From: Bog-159 sp049516155
Lineage (GTDB): Bacteria; Acidobacteriota; Terriglobia; Bryobacterales; Bryobacteraceae
Length of the DNA: 19,284 nucleotides
Reading direction: 5' to 3'
NCBI GenBank assembly: GCA_049516155.1
Contig: JBEKTJ010000124.1
Span: 1-19,284, forward strand
The notes beneath the pieces are model-generated. The model ran no database searches and was not told the origin of the DNA. It saw only the letters and a program-made list of their open reading frames with translations. The translations under genes were made by a program, and so were the position numbers. Below, piece after piece: positions 1-6,783 of this stretch (within the stretch, counting starts at the first letter, position 1; each line of letters starts with the position of its first letter).

Positions 1-770
1 AGCATTCCAGTGAGAATCGAAGGCACCGAGTACCAGCAGGTGATGCGCGTCTGGCGCAGCAGTTGGACCACAAAGCGGGGCATCCACACGATATGTTCTG
101 GAACCAATACACAGGCCGCGCCGCACAGAGCCATACTAAAGAGATCGAACGTCGAAAGATCGAAACTTAGCGGAGAAGGACTGGCCACGCGATCGTTCGC
201 GGAGATCCCAAACTGGCTCGCGCACCATCTTAAAAAGACACTCACAGCGCCATGCGAGAGGACTACGCCTTTGGGCCGCCCGGTGGAACCCGAAGTGAAT
301 AGAATGAGAGCCGTGTCAGTCGACTGAACCCGCGGTCCATCATAGCGATGATAGCGATCGTGTCGCGTCCGCACCGCCCTGTCCCAAGCAATCGCCTCCG
401 ATCCGTCGGGACATGCGATCCGTGGCGGCCCGTCTGTCGCCGAGACGACCACACGTGCCTGGCAATCCTGTAGCGTAGCTGCTATGCGTTCCTTGGGCCA
501 GCGCGGTTGAATGGGAACGTACGCGGCGCCGGCCAGCAGCGACGCAAAGACAGCGACGATAGCTTCGGTGGTCTTCGGCATCACCAAAGCGATCCGGTCG
601 CCGGGCAGCACGCCAAGTTCGGCGAAAGTGGCCGCCAGGGCCTCCGCCTGCGCCCGCAGTTCCCCGAACAAGGTGATGCGCTCTTCTTCGACGATGGCCA
701 CCGCCTCGGGGAACGCCGCTCCAGTGTGCTGCAGCCACTCATGCAGCAAGTTGCCTTCAGGCCCTGGCAA
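1..770 (-). CDS. NRPS-type adenylation (AMP-binding) domain protein, C-terminus beyond the window
   Basis: Activates a carboxylic acid, probably an amino acid, as its acyl-AMP for loading onto a carrier protein. An uninterrupted frame of 256 codons is visible and continues past the left edge. It carries the core motifs of amino-acid adenylation domains: A2 around residues 81-97 (GAAYVPIQPRWPKERI), the phosphate-binding A3 loop around 158-168 (LFTSGSTGRPKG) and A4 around 203-207 (FDLST). The A4 Asp, D204, matches the residue that holds the substrate alpha-amino group in GrsA-like domains, which argues for an amino acid rather than a fatty acid. The start is taken as TTG at 770: an in-frame TGA lies two codons upstream and GGGGAG sits about 6 nt before it. 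The gene overlaps the KAS III gene by 14 bases, so it is the sixth gene of the operon. A5-A10 and any fused carrier domain are not visible. A DltA-like or acyl-CoA-synthetase role is possible but fits the motifs less well. Confidence 0.85.
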   Translation of the reverse strand, partial: MPGPEGNLLHEWLQHTGAAFPEAVAIVEEERITLFGELRAQAEALAATFAELGVLPGDRIALVMPKTTEAIVAVFASLLAGAAYVPIQPRWPKERIAATLQDCQARVVVSATDGPPRIACPDGSEAIAWDRAVRTRHDRYHRYDGPRVQSTDTALILFTSGSTGRPKGVVLSHGAVSVFLRWCASQFGISANDRVASPSPLSFDLSTFDLFSMALCGAACVLVPEHIVWMPRFVVQLLRQTRITCWYSVPSILTGM

Positions 771-1764
771 GTGTCACTCCCCAGGTAAAACCGATCCCAG
801 CGGCGGCGAAGAGCAGCAGTTGCCCCGGATGTATGCGGCCGGCCCGCCGCAGGTCCGCATAGTTGATGACCAGATCGCTGGCGAAAGTATGACCGTATTC
901 GGACATGGCCGTGGTCGGCAGCGCGCACTCCGGCAATCCCAACATGCGGCGGAAACCGTCGCGATCTCCGCGGCTGATATTCGAATAGACAAAGTGATCG
1001 ATGTCCGCTAACTTCAGCGACGCCCCCGCGAGCACCCTGTCGACCAACCGCAACAGGTTCAGGTAGTAGATGGGCATCACCTCGGTTTCGATGCGTGCCG
1101 CATCGGCCCGAATTTCGAGGCGGCCGCTCACCGTGGTCAGGGCGATGGCGTCATGCAGATGGCCCAGCGTCATCACCTCGACACCCAGCAGCAACGGACC
1201 TTCCGCGGTGCGTCTGCGCAAGACCACGGCGCTGGCGGCGTCGCCCTGCACGGTCACCGGCAGCAACGAGCGATTGCCGGCGGGCGGCGTGTCTCCCGCG
1301 ATCAGCAGCGCTGTCACGATGCGATCGTCCGCGCCCATCCAGGCTAACGCGGTCTTCAGCGCCAGGTGCAACCCGGCGCACCCGCCGGCCTTGTAGCTCA
1401 AGTTGAGCGATGTCTCTGCGCCCAGATCAGCGCTGATTTTGTGGGCGAGTGATGTATACAAGCACTTCTCGCCCGGCAGCGTGCTGTAGTCGACGATCAA
1501 ATCGATGTCTTTCGCTCGCGCGCCGGCTTCCGCGAGCGCCGCAGCAGCAGCCTCCAGGACCAGGTCGTAAGGCTGTTTATCGCCGCAGACGTGGACGCGG
1601 GTCAGTCCCAATGCATCGAGGGCTTTCTTCCTGGCTTGCGGCCGCAGCGGCGCCAGCACCGCTTCCACTCTGGCTTTTTCGCGCTCCAGGATTGCTTCCA
1701 CGGTCTCGACCTCGGGCGGGACGGCATACGCCATCGCAGGAATACGCACATCGGCGACTGTCAC
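757..1764 (-). CDS. KAS III-like 3-oxoacyl-ACP synthase/acyltransferase with atypical active site
   Basis: A 335-residue thiolase-fold protein of the FabH family, whose usual role is starter-unit condensation with malonyl-ACP or related acyl transfer. The nucleophile is present as C129 in KAGGCAGLHLAL, and the C-terminal AAAGIGFTWGV matches the glycine-rich FabH ending. The other two FabH active-site positions differ. Where FabH has HQAN there is YSNIS (S261), and where FabH has GNTSA there is YGHTFASD (H292). The histidine therefore appears to have moved to the Asn position. From memory, similar GHxxxSD motifs occur in KAS III relatives that transfer acyl groups or use unusual substrates (CerJ-like). 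I could not verify that here. The GTG start at 1764 lies inside the 4-base overlap GTGA with the preceding stop, and ATGGAG about 5 nt upstream serves as ribosome binding site. Fourth-to-sixth genes of the operon (short ketosynthase, this one, adenylation protein) are all coupled this way. Confidence 0.88.
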   Translation of the reverse strand: MTVADVRIPAMAYAVPPEVETVEAILEREKARVEAVLAPLRPQARKKALDALGLTRVHVCGDKQPYDLVLEAAAAALAEAGARAKDIDLIVDYSTLPGEKCLYTSLAHKISADLGAETSLNLSYKAGGCAGLHLALKTALAWMGADDRIVTALLIAGDTPPAGNRSLLPVTVQGDAASAVVLRRRTAEGPLLLGVEVMTLGHLHDAIALTTVSGRLEIRADAARIETEVMPIYYLNLLRLVDRVLAGASLKLADIDHFVYSNISRGDRDGFRRMLGLPECALPTTAMSEYGHTFASDLVINYADLRRAGRIHPGQLLLFAAAGIGFTWGVTLARA

Positions 1765-2585
1765 GGTAACTCCATGGAAAGCGATTTCGGACCTTTTGGC
1801 GCGCTCAACGACAATACTAGCCGCAGGAGTCCGCCAGCGTCCCCCAACCCGCGCGATACGGGATCTGGTGATGAGGCAAGTTGGCCCGCACTAAGCGTGG
1901 CGTATGATTGAGCCGTGCGCTCCGGGGTCAGCACCACCGCCACCACACCTTCGCAGGGAATAAATCCGCTATCGTCCGCAAGCCAGCCGGCCGCCTCATA
2001 CCACTCGTAGGAAGCGCGCGTGAGAGTGTCGCCAGCCAGGACCAAAGCCAGTTTCGCCTGCCCATGCCGCAATAGGGATGCCGCGTGCAGCAGCGCGCAT
2101 TCGGCCGCCCGGCCTTTGCTGCCGACCGTGATGTTTGGCCCGCGCAAGTCGAGACACCGGGCCACGTGACTCGCCGGAGCGTTGCCCAAAGTTTCCGGAA
2201 AGAGAATCGGGTCCGTGCCCTGCCAGCCGTGATTGGCGGCGCTGCGGAAGAACGATTCGGTCAGTTCAATGCATCCGAGGCCGGTTCCGAAAACTACCGC
2301 TGCGCGCGACCGGTCCACTTGGCCGAGATCCAGGCCGGCGTCCCTTACGGCCAGCGAAGCTGCCACTAGCGACCAGACGGACAGGCGATCCAGACGCCTG
2401 GTCTTCAGTCCCGGAACCACGTCGGTGGCGCGAAACGGCTCGACCAGATACGCCCGGCGCCCTTCTGCCCCCGGCCACGCGGCGATCGGGCGAGGTTGCA
2501 GCGGGCAAGGTGTAATCGGCCCCTCAATCACGCCATAAGGAGTCACTGAGCCGATGCCTACAATCGCCGGCGCATTCGCAATCAT
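1761..2585 (-). CDS. Short ketosynthase-like protein, catalytic Cys absent (chain-length-factor type)
   Basis: A 274-residue protein resembling only the N-terminal half of a ketoacyl synthase (compare PF13723, often named beta-ketoacyl synthase chain length factor). Aligned by eye to the neighbouring full ketosynthase, its nucleophile-elbow region reads TVGSKGRAAEC where the partner has TVACASGAIS, so the catalytic Cys position is Gly. The later ALVLAGDTL matches the VMLAGGSD stretch of the partner. The HGTGT and second-His/GFGG motifs of a complete enzyme are missing because the protein stops there. Such Cys-less partners usually form heterodimers with an active ketosynthase and help set product length, as in aryl-polyene and type II PKS systems. 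The ATG at 2585 overlaps the ketosynthase stop as ATGA, with GGGGAAG 7-8 nt upstream. Its own TGA overlaps the GTG of the KAS III gene. I infer a regulatory or dimer role, not catalysis. Decay of a former full-length gene is less likely given the intact coupling. Confidence 0.82.
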   Translation of the reverse strand: MIANAPAIVGIGSVTPYGVIEGPITPCPLQPRPIAAWPGAEGRRAYLVEPFRATDVVPGLKTRRLDRLSVWSLVAASLAVRDAGLDLGQVDRSRAAVVFGTGLGCIELTESFFRSAANHGWQGTDPILFPETLGNAPASHVARCLDLRGPNITVGSKGRAAECALLHAASLLRHGQAKLALVLAGDTLTRASYEWYEAAGWLADDSGFIPCEGVVAVVLTPERTAQSYATLSAGQLASSPDPVSRGLGDAGGLLRLVLSLSAPKGPKSLSMELP

Positions 2586-3853
2586 ACCGCGGCTTCCCCG
2601 AAGATGAGTGCGGCATTGCTGCCGCCGAAGCCTGCCGAGACCGACATGGCTAACGACAACGGTTGGCGGCGCGGCGCGCCCTTCAGCCAGTCGACGGCCG
2701 GAGTATCGATCGGGTCGCTCAGCCGCAGCGTGGGAAACAAGGCTCCCGCGCGGATTGCGCAGATCGTCACCGCGGCTTCCAACGCGCCCGCCGCGCCAAG
2801 GCAGTGTCCGAAGTGGGATTTGGTGGAAGACACGGGTATCGGACGGCTCCGGCAGCGGAAGGCGGATTCATACGCCGTCGTCTCGGCGGCATCGTTGAGC
2901 GGAGTGCCGGTTCCGTGCGCGTTCACATAGCCGATGTCGTCCGGACTCGCGCCCGCCATCTCCATCGCGGAGGTCATGCAAGCCGCTAGCCCGGCCCCCT
3001 GCGCATGCGGCGCAGTGGGATGATAGGCGTCGTTGGTCATGGCCCAACCGCGGAGGATCGCGAAGACCGGAGCATGGCGCGCCCGTACGTGTTGCAAACT
3101 CTCGAGGACCAGGACCGCCGCGCCCTCACCCAGGTTCAGGCCCGCGCGGTTCTTGTCGAACGGACGGCATGGATTTGAATCCAGGGCTTGCAATGCACCG
3201 AAACCGCTCAGCGTGAAAGGGCAAAGCGCGTCGCTTCCGCCGGCGAGCATCACGTCCGCCACGCCATCGAGAAGCATGTTCGCGGCCAATGCGATCGAGA
3301 TCGCACCCGAAGCGCAAGCCACCGTCACGGCGCATCGCGGCCCGTGCACACCCAGGGACTCGCCGAGGGCGTCGGCGACGTGCGCCACCGGATAGGATGC
3401 GGCCCGGGCCAAGCCGCCTTGGCGATACCAACCTGCGGGATCGTGGACGATCTCCGGCTCAATCTCGCTGAGTCCCGCCACCGTGGTTGCCATCACGACG
3501 CCCGCCTCCGTGAAGCCCGCGCAGCCGCCGCCGAGGCTAAGCAAGGCATCCTGGCCGGCGAGCACGGCAAGATGGTCGGTGCGCGAGAGCCGGAAATCGG
3601 CGCGGATTTCCACGGGTGGCAGGTCGCGCACCGCAGCCACACTGCCCGTGAAGCCGGGATAATAACCACTGCAAGGTTCCAGGGCGCAGCGGCCCGCGAG
3701 CAGCGCGGCCAATAGTGATGAAATCCCGTTTGGGGGCGGCCAATCCATCTGGCCGCCTGAAAGGCGGCTGCGGGCAGGATTGCCCGTCCTCCGGCCGTAG
3801 GGGCTGATTACGCCGATGCCGGTGATCGCAATTGCGCCGGGATCTTCACTCAT
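2582..3853 (-). CDS. Beta-ketoacyl-ACP synthase (KAS II/FabF-like), active-site complete
   Basis: Catalyses decarboxylative Claisen condensation of acyl and malonyl-ACP. With the ATG at 3853 the protein has 423 residues, near the usual 410-425. The triad is intact: C180 in TVACASGAIS, H313 in NAHGTGTPLND and H350 in SHFGHCLGAAG (with K346), followed by SAGFGGSNAAL near the end. A longer reading from a TTG at 3877 is possible but has no better ribosome site and would deepen the overlap. The ATG overlaps the acyltransferase stop by 8 bases (ATGAGTGA). An odd stretch of about 20 extra residues (roughly 22-40) lies between the N-terminal ISPYG and LLAALLAG, where family members have a short loop. 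It coincides with a palindromic repeat in the DNA. The downstream short ketosynthase is its probable heterodimer partner. The product chain cannot be predicted from sequence alone. Confidence 0.95.
   Translation of the reverse strand: MSEDPGAIAITGIGVISPYGRRTGNPARSRLSGGQMDWPPPNGISSLLAALLAGRCALEPCSGYYPGFTGSVAAVRDLPPVEIRADFRLSRTDHLAVLAGQDALLSLGGGCAGFTEAGVVMATTVAGLSEIEPEIVHDPAGWYRQGGLARAASYPVAHVADALGESLGVHGPRCAVTVACASGAISIALAANMLLDGVADVMLAGGSDALCPFTLSGFGALQALDSNPCRPFDKNRAGLNLGEGAAVLVLESLQHVRARHAPVFAILRGWAMTNDAYHPTAPHAQGAGLAACMTSAMEMAGASPDDIGYVNAHGTGTPLNDAAETTAYESAFRCRSRPIPVSSTKSHFGHCLGAAGALEAAVTICAIRAGALFPTLRLSDPIDTPAVDWLKGAPRRQPLSLAMSVSAGFGGSNAALIFGEAAV
3734..3789. repeat. Palindromic (REP-like) element inserted in frame in the ketosynthase gene
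   Basis: A nested palindrome. The inner perfect stem GCCGCCT-GAA-AGGCGGC lies at 3752-3768. The outer 13-base arms (3734-3746 and 3777-3789) pair with about two mismatches. The segment GCCGCCTgAAAGGCGGCTGCGG (split by one base) followed by CAGGATTG closely matches part of the larger element at 16616-16659. On the coding strand it is read through without a stop and supplies about 19 residues to the ketosynthase near its N-terminus, in a loop where the family has no such insertion. Confidence 0.8.
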
Positions 3854-4760
3854 GAGAGTCCGCCGGCCAAAACTCAAAAAAATTCAACCACTGATCGTGA
3901 TAAGTCCGTAGCGTATCTTCCAGGAAGCGGACCGCCGGGACCAGGCCAGCCTTCAGATCCACATCCCGGTTGCCCGTATTGACCGGCATAATCGCATCGC
4001 CCATCAAAACGCGGTATCGCAGCCAACTCTCGCGCACCACAAAGCCAGGCAGCACCGGAGCGCCCGAAACCATCGACAGAAGAAACGGCCCCAGCGGAAA
4101 ACTAGCGCTTCCGGAGAAGAACGGCAGGGCGGCGGAAAAGCCCTGATAGACACGATCGCCCTGCATGGCCACAATTTCGTTTCTACGCAATGCCCGCACC
4201 AGCTCCAGCGTGGCGGCGGCGCCTTGGCTCAGGTCCACGATGTGCAGCCGGTCGTTGGTCATCAGGTCTCGCAGCATGGCTTCCGCCGGGTTGCCGTCTT
4301 CCACCACGCGCGCCACGTTGACGGTCCGGCCGTGCATTTCGAGCAGCCTGGACGCGAACTCGAAGTTCCCCAGGTGCGCGGTCCAGACGATTAATCCATT
4401 GCCCTGCGCAAGGCATTGCTCGATCTTTTCGGCGCCGCGTTCGGGCGTGGTCAACATGTCCAGTAACTGGGAATGGCTGGCATGTGGGACGTAGCAATAC
4501 GAGACGATCAGGTCGCAGAATGAGTAGAAGACCTTGTAAGCTTTCCAGCGCAACATCAACCCGCGCGCGCCCGAAATGCAGCGCAAATTGGCCATCACGG
4601 CGCGCCGTTCGTTCCGCAGCAGAATATAGAAAATCAACGCCGTGACCGCCGCGATAGGCGGGTGAACGAATCGGGGCAGCTTCGGGATGATGGCAAATAC
4701 GATCGCGTGCGTGGAGAGGGTGTGAAAGCGATGCTGGTACCAGCGCGTCCATTTGCGCAC
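3846..4760 (-). CDS. LpxL/HtrB-like lysophospholipid acyltransferase family protein
   Basis: A membrane-associated O-acyltransferase of the lipid A acyltransferase family (304 residues from the GTG at 4760, usual length about 290-310). The catalytic H-X4-E motif is visible as H129 and E134 in WTAHLGNFE. The later QGDRVYQG and the region ending FEFWP also look typical of the family. A hydrophobic segment near residues 20-48 (FAIIPKLP and AAVTALIFYILL) probably anchors it to the inner membrane. The GTG start overlaps the ACP stop as TAGTG. An upstream in-frame start at 4823 would overlap the ACP by about 64 bases and adds a charged, unfamily-like N-terminus, so I reject it. Beside ACP and ketosynthase genes it is more likely to move the finished acyl chain from carrier protein to a lipid or sugar acceptor, as LpxL-like enzymes are thought to do in aryl-polyene and flexirubin clusters, than to serve general lipid A synthesis. 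The acceptor is unknown. Confidence 0.9.
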   Translation of the reverse strand: MRKWTRWYQHRFHTLSTHAIVFAIIPKLPRFVHPPIAAVTALIFYILLRNERRAVMANLRCISGARGLMLRWKAYKVFYSFCDLIVSYCYVPHASHSQLLDMLTTPERGAEKIEQCLAQGNGLIVWTAHLGNFEFASRLLEMHGRTVNVARVVEDGNPAEAMLRDLMTNDRLHIVDLSQGAAATLELVRALRRNEIVAMQGDRVYQGFSAALPFFSGSASFPLGPFLLSMVSGAPVLPGFVVRESWLRYRVLMGDAIMPVNTGNRDVDLKAGLVPAVRFLEDTLRTYHDQWLNFFEFWPADSHE

Positions 4761-5038
4761 TACCGTCCGGCTTCCGTGAGCCTCGTCTCGATGGTGGCGG
4801 CTAAAGTATCGATGCTGGACCATTCTTCTTTCTCGAACTTACCGCTGACCAGCTTGATGCCGAAGTGGCGCTCGATCTCGAGTATGAGCTGCAGGATGTC
4901 GATGGAGTCGATTTCCAGATCGCCGCCCAGCAGCGGCTGATCGTCGCGGAGATCCGCCGGAGACATGTCTGGGACGCGCAAGCTACTCAGAATAATTACT
5001 TTAAGTTGCTGCTTGATGGTTCCGTGATCGACAATCAC
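4760..5038 (-). CDS. Acyl carrier protein
   Basis: A 92-residue carrier protein, within the usual 75-95 range. The phosphopantetheine attachment site is S45 in LEIDSIDILQLI, with the helix-II pattern typical of ACPs (DSIDILQLILEIERHFGIKL). Acidic residues dominate helix II, as needed for docking to ketosynthases. It is the first gene of the minus-strand lipid/polyketide operon and overlaps the acyltransferase start by one base. The GTG start at 5038 has no Shine-Dalgarno sequence. Instead a TGCTATACT extended -10 box ends exactly 6 nt before it, so transcription probably begins at or next to the start codon. The deacylase gene ends 24 nt upstream on the same strand, so readthrough from it is also possible. 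Confidence 0.93.
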   Translation of the reverse strand: MIVDHGTIKQQLKVIILSSLRVPDMSPADLRDDQPLLGGDLEIDSIDILQLILEIERHFGIKLVSGKFEKEEWSSIDTLAATIETRLTEAGR

Positions 5039-5053
5039 CCACTGAGTATAGCA
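5036..5053 (-). promoter_or_regulatory. Extended -10 promoter, likely leaderless start of the ACP operon
   Basis: Read on the minus strand: TGCTATACT, then CAGTGG, then GTG. TATACT (5050-5045) is one base off the consensus TATAAT and is preceded by the TGN of extended -10 promoters, which can work with a weak -35. A TSS 7 nt after the box falls on the G of the start codon. No convincing -35 at 16-18 nt is visible (TTGCCG lies at 20 nt). Confidence 0.5.
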
Positions 5054-5062
5054 GAAGGAAAT

Positions 5063-6709
5063 TCAGTGCCCGGCAATCATGCCGCGCAGCACTTTACCCG
5101 GCAGGGCGTTGGTCATCTTACCCTCTTCGATCACCGGCACGCCATTGACAAGCACGAAGCGCATGCCCTCCGAAAGTTGGTTCGGACTCGCAAATGTGGC
5201 AACGTCGCGAATGGCTTCCGGATCGAAGACCACCACGTCGGCCCACATGCCCGCCTTCAACACACCGCGATCGGTCAGCCGCATGCGCTGCGCGGGCAGC
5301 GCGCTAAACTTGCGAATGGCATCCGGCAGTGTGAGCGTCTTTTCCTCCCGCACGTATTTGCGCAGGATGCGCGGGAAGGTTCCATAGGCCCGCGGGTGCG
5401 GATGCTCTTTCCCCAGCAGCCCATCCGGCGCTGTCCCTTCCGAATCGTTGCAGATCGAAACCCATGGCTGCGCAAGCGCCAGCGCGATGTCCGGTTCCGA
5501 CATCATGAAGATGGCCACATTGGTGAAGGCTTGATCTTCAATCAACAGGTCGAAGATGGTATCGAACGGATCTTTGCCCCAAAGCTTGGCAATCTCCGCG
5601 ATGGTTTTGCCCTGCAACGGTAACAGCTTGGGGTTGGCCACCGCGCCGACCAGGAAAGACTCCGGACCGGTCACCTCCTGCCATTCGTTGTCCCAATTGC
5701 CGCCCGGCGTTTCCATCTCCTTGCGAATGCGCGCGCGCATTGCCGGATCCTTCAATCGCTCGATCAGCTTGGCATCGCCGCCATCGTGCGCCCACGGCGG
5801 GATGATCGCCGAAAACGTGTTGAACCCGGCGGGATATGCGTAAGTGTCCGCGGTGATGTCCACGCCCGCATCGCGCGCCTGCTGAATATGCGCGACGATC
5901 TCCGGCATGCGGCCCCAGTTGGCTTTGCCGGCGGCTTTCAGGTGCCAGATTTCCACCGGAATATGCGCCTCGCGGCCGATCCGGATAGCTTCATCGACCG
6001 CGGGTATGATGGCGTCGCCTTCGCTGCGCATGTGCGTGGCATAGATGCCGCCGGATTTGGCGGCCTCCGCCGCCAGCGCGATCAGCTCTTCGGTAGTGGC
6101 GTACGGAGCGGGCGCGTATTGCAGTGCGCTCGACACGCCCACCGCGCCATCGCGCATCGCCTCGCGCACCAGCATCTTCATGCGCTCCAGTTCGGCCGCG
6201 TTTGGCGCGCGGTCGGCGTCGCCCAATACCATGCGGCGCACCTGCGTCGCGCCCACGTAGCTCGCCAGGTTGATTCCCATGCCCTGCTTCTCCAGGCGCG
6301 CGAAGTAGTCGCGGAAAGTCCGCCAGTCGGGCTTGATTCCATAATGCTCGTACTGCACGTGGTCGGCCTTCAGCAGATCGTCGCTGACCGGCGCGATGGA
6401 CGACCCTTCGCCGGTAATTTCGGTCGTGATCCCCTGGTAGATTTTCGAGGGCAGATGCGGATTCACCAGAATCGTCAGCTCGGATTGGCCCAGCATGTCG
6501 ATGAATCCGGGCGCTACGACCATACCGTGCGCGTCGATGGTGCGCTTCGCAGGAGCGCCCGCCAGATTGCCAATGGCTGCGATCCTTCCTTGCCGGATGC
6601 CGATGTCCCCGGAGTACCACGGCGAACCGGTTCCGTCGATGATCCGGCCGTGTTGAATCACCACATCATAAGGGCTGGCGGCCAGCAGGAAGAACGCGAG
6701 GAGCAGCAC
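5063..6709 (-). CDS. D-aminoacylase/N-acyl-D-amino-acid deacylase family amidohydrolase, exported, HxH motif lost
   Basis: A 548-residue amidohydrolase-superfamily protein. The N-terminus VLLLAFFLLAASP is hydrophobic and resembles a short signal peptide, so it probably acts outside the cytoplasm. Family signatures are RIIDGTGSPWYSGDIGI (22-38), APGFIDM (66-72), QGITTE (92-97), ATHMRSE with H226, EIWHLKAAG with H256, and the C-terminal AGMWADVVVFDPE. Unusually, the metal-binding HxH after PGFID is replaced by MLGQSE (72-77), and the Cys of the GNCG motif that binds zinc in Alcaligenes D-aminoacylase is absent (TGEGSS, 99-104). The metal site is thus reduced or different. I recall PGFIDMLGQSE as a recurring variant, so it may define a subfamily rather than inactivation. 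Start: GTG at 6709, the only start after an in-frame stop at 6722-6724, and no Shine-Dalgarno. The substrate may be an N-acyl-D-amino acid, a dipeptide or a related amide. Confidence 0.88.
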   Translation of the reverse strand: MLLLAFFLLAASPYDVVIQHGRIIDGTGSPWYSGDIGIRQGRIAAIGNLAGAPAKRTIDAHGMVVAPGFIDMLGQSELTILVNPHLPSKIYQGITTEITGEGSSIAPVSDDLLKADHVQYEHYGIKPDWRTFRDYFARLEKQGMGINLASYVGATQVRRMVLGDADRAPNAAELERMKMLVREAMRDGAVGVSSALQYAPAPYATTEELIALAAEAAKSGGIYATHMRSEGDAIIPAVDEAIRIGREAHIPVEIWHLKAAGKANWGRMPEIVAHIQQARDAGVDITADTYAYPAGFNTFSAIIPPWAHDGGDAKLIERLKDPAMRARIRKEMETPGGNWDNEWQEVTGPESFLVGAVANPKLLPLQGKTIAEIAKLWGKDPFDTIFDLLIEDQAFTNVAIFMMSEPDIALALAQPWVSICNDSEGTAPDGLLGKEHPHPRAYGTFPRILRKYVREEKTLTLPDAIRKFSALPAQRMRLTDRGVLKAGMWADVVVFDPEAIRDVATFASPNQLSEGMRFVLVNGVPVIEEGKMTNALPGKVLRGMIAGH

Positions 6710-6724
6710 TTTGCGAGTGTATCA
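6707..6724 (-). promoter_or_regulatory. Extended -10 promoter, likely leaderless start of the deacylase
   Basis: On the minus strand TGATACACT is followed by CGCAAA and the GTG start. TACACT (6721-6716) with an upstream TGN is a plausible extended -10. The spacing of 6 nt to GTG is identical to that of the ACP gene, so the predicted TSS is the start codon itself. There is no ribosome site. Confidence 0.45.
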
Positions 6725-6731
6725 CCAGTAA

Positions 6732-6751
6732 GACAGGCCTCCTGGCCTGTC
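6732..6751. repeat. Perfect hairpin between divergent genes
   Basis: GACAGGCC-TCCT-GGCCTGTC is an 8-bp perfect stem with a 4-base loop, followed by the partial copy CCATCCTGTCC. It occupies the 74-bp gap between the deacylase and aminotransferase starts. It could be a dispersed palindromic repeat or a regulator site. It overlaps the -35 area expected for both promoters. A TAAAAT at 6770-6775 is a weak -10 candidate for the aminotransferase. Confidence 0.6.
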
Positions 6752-6783
6752 CATCCTGTCCAGCCGCGTTAAAATAAAGTGCT

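Noticed and set aside
10..1011. Several plus- and minus-strand ORFs in the left kilobase (for example 10-327, 340-738, 507-788, 511-1011)
   Set aside because: They overlap the adenylation and KAS III genes in other frames and show no domain motifs. The motif-bearing frame is open to the window edge.
4761..4823. Upstream start of the acyltransferase at 4823
   Set aside because: It overlaps the ACP reading frame by about 64 bases. The GTG at 4760 matches the family N-terminus and sits at the ACP stop.
5786..6772. 328-codon plus-strand ORF, and the 252-codon ORF at 4865-5623
   Set aside because: Both lie antisense to the well-supported deacylase or ACP genes and have low-complexity His/Arg-rich translations, typical of GC-rich shadow frames.
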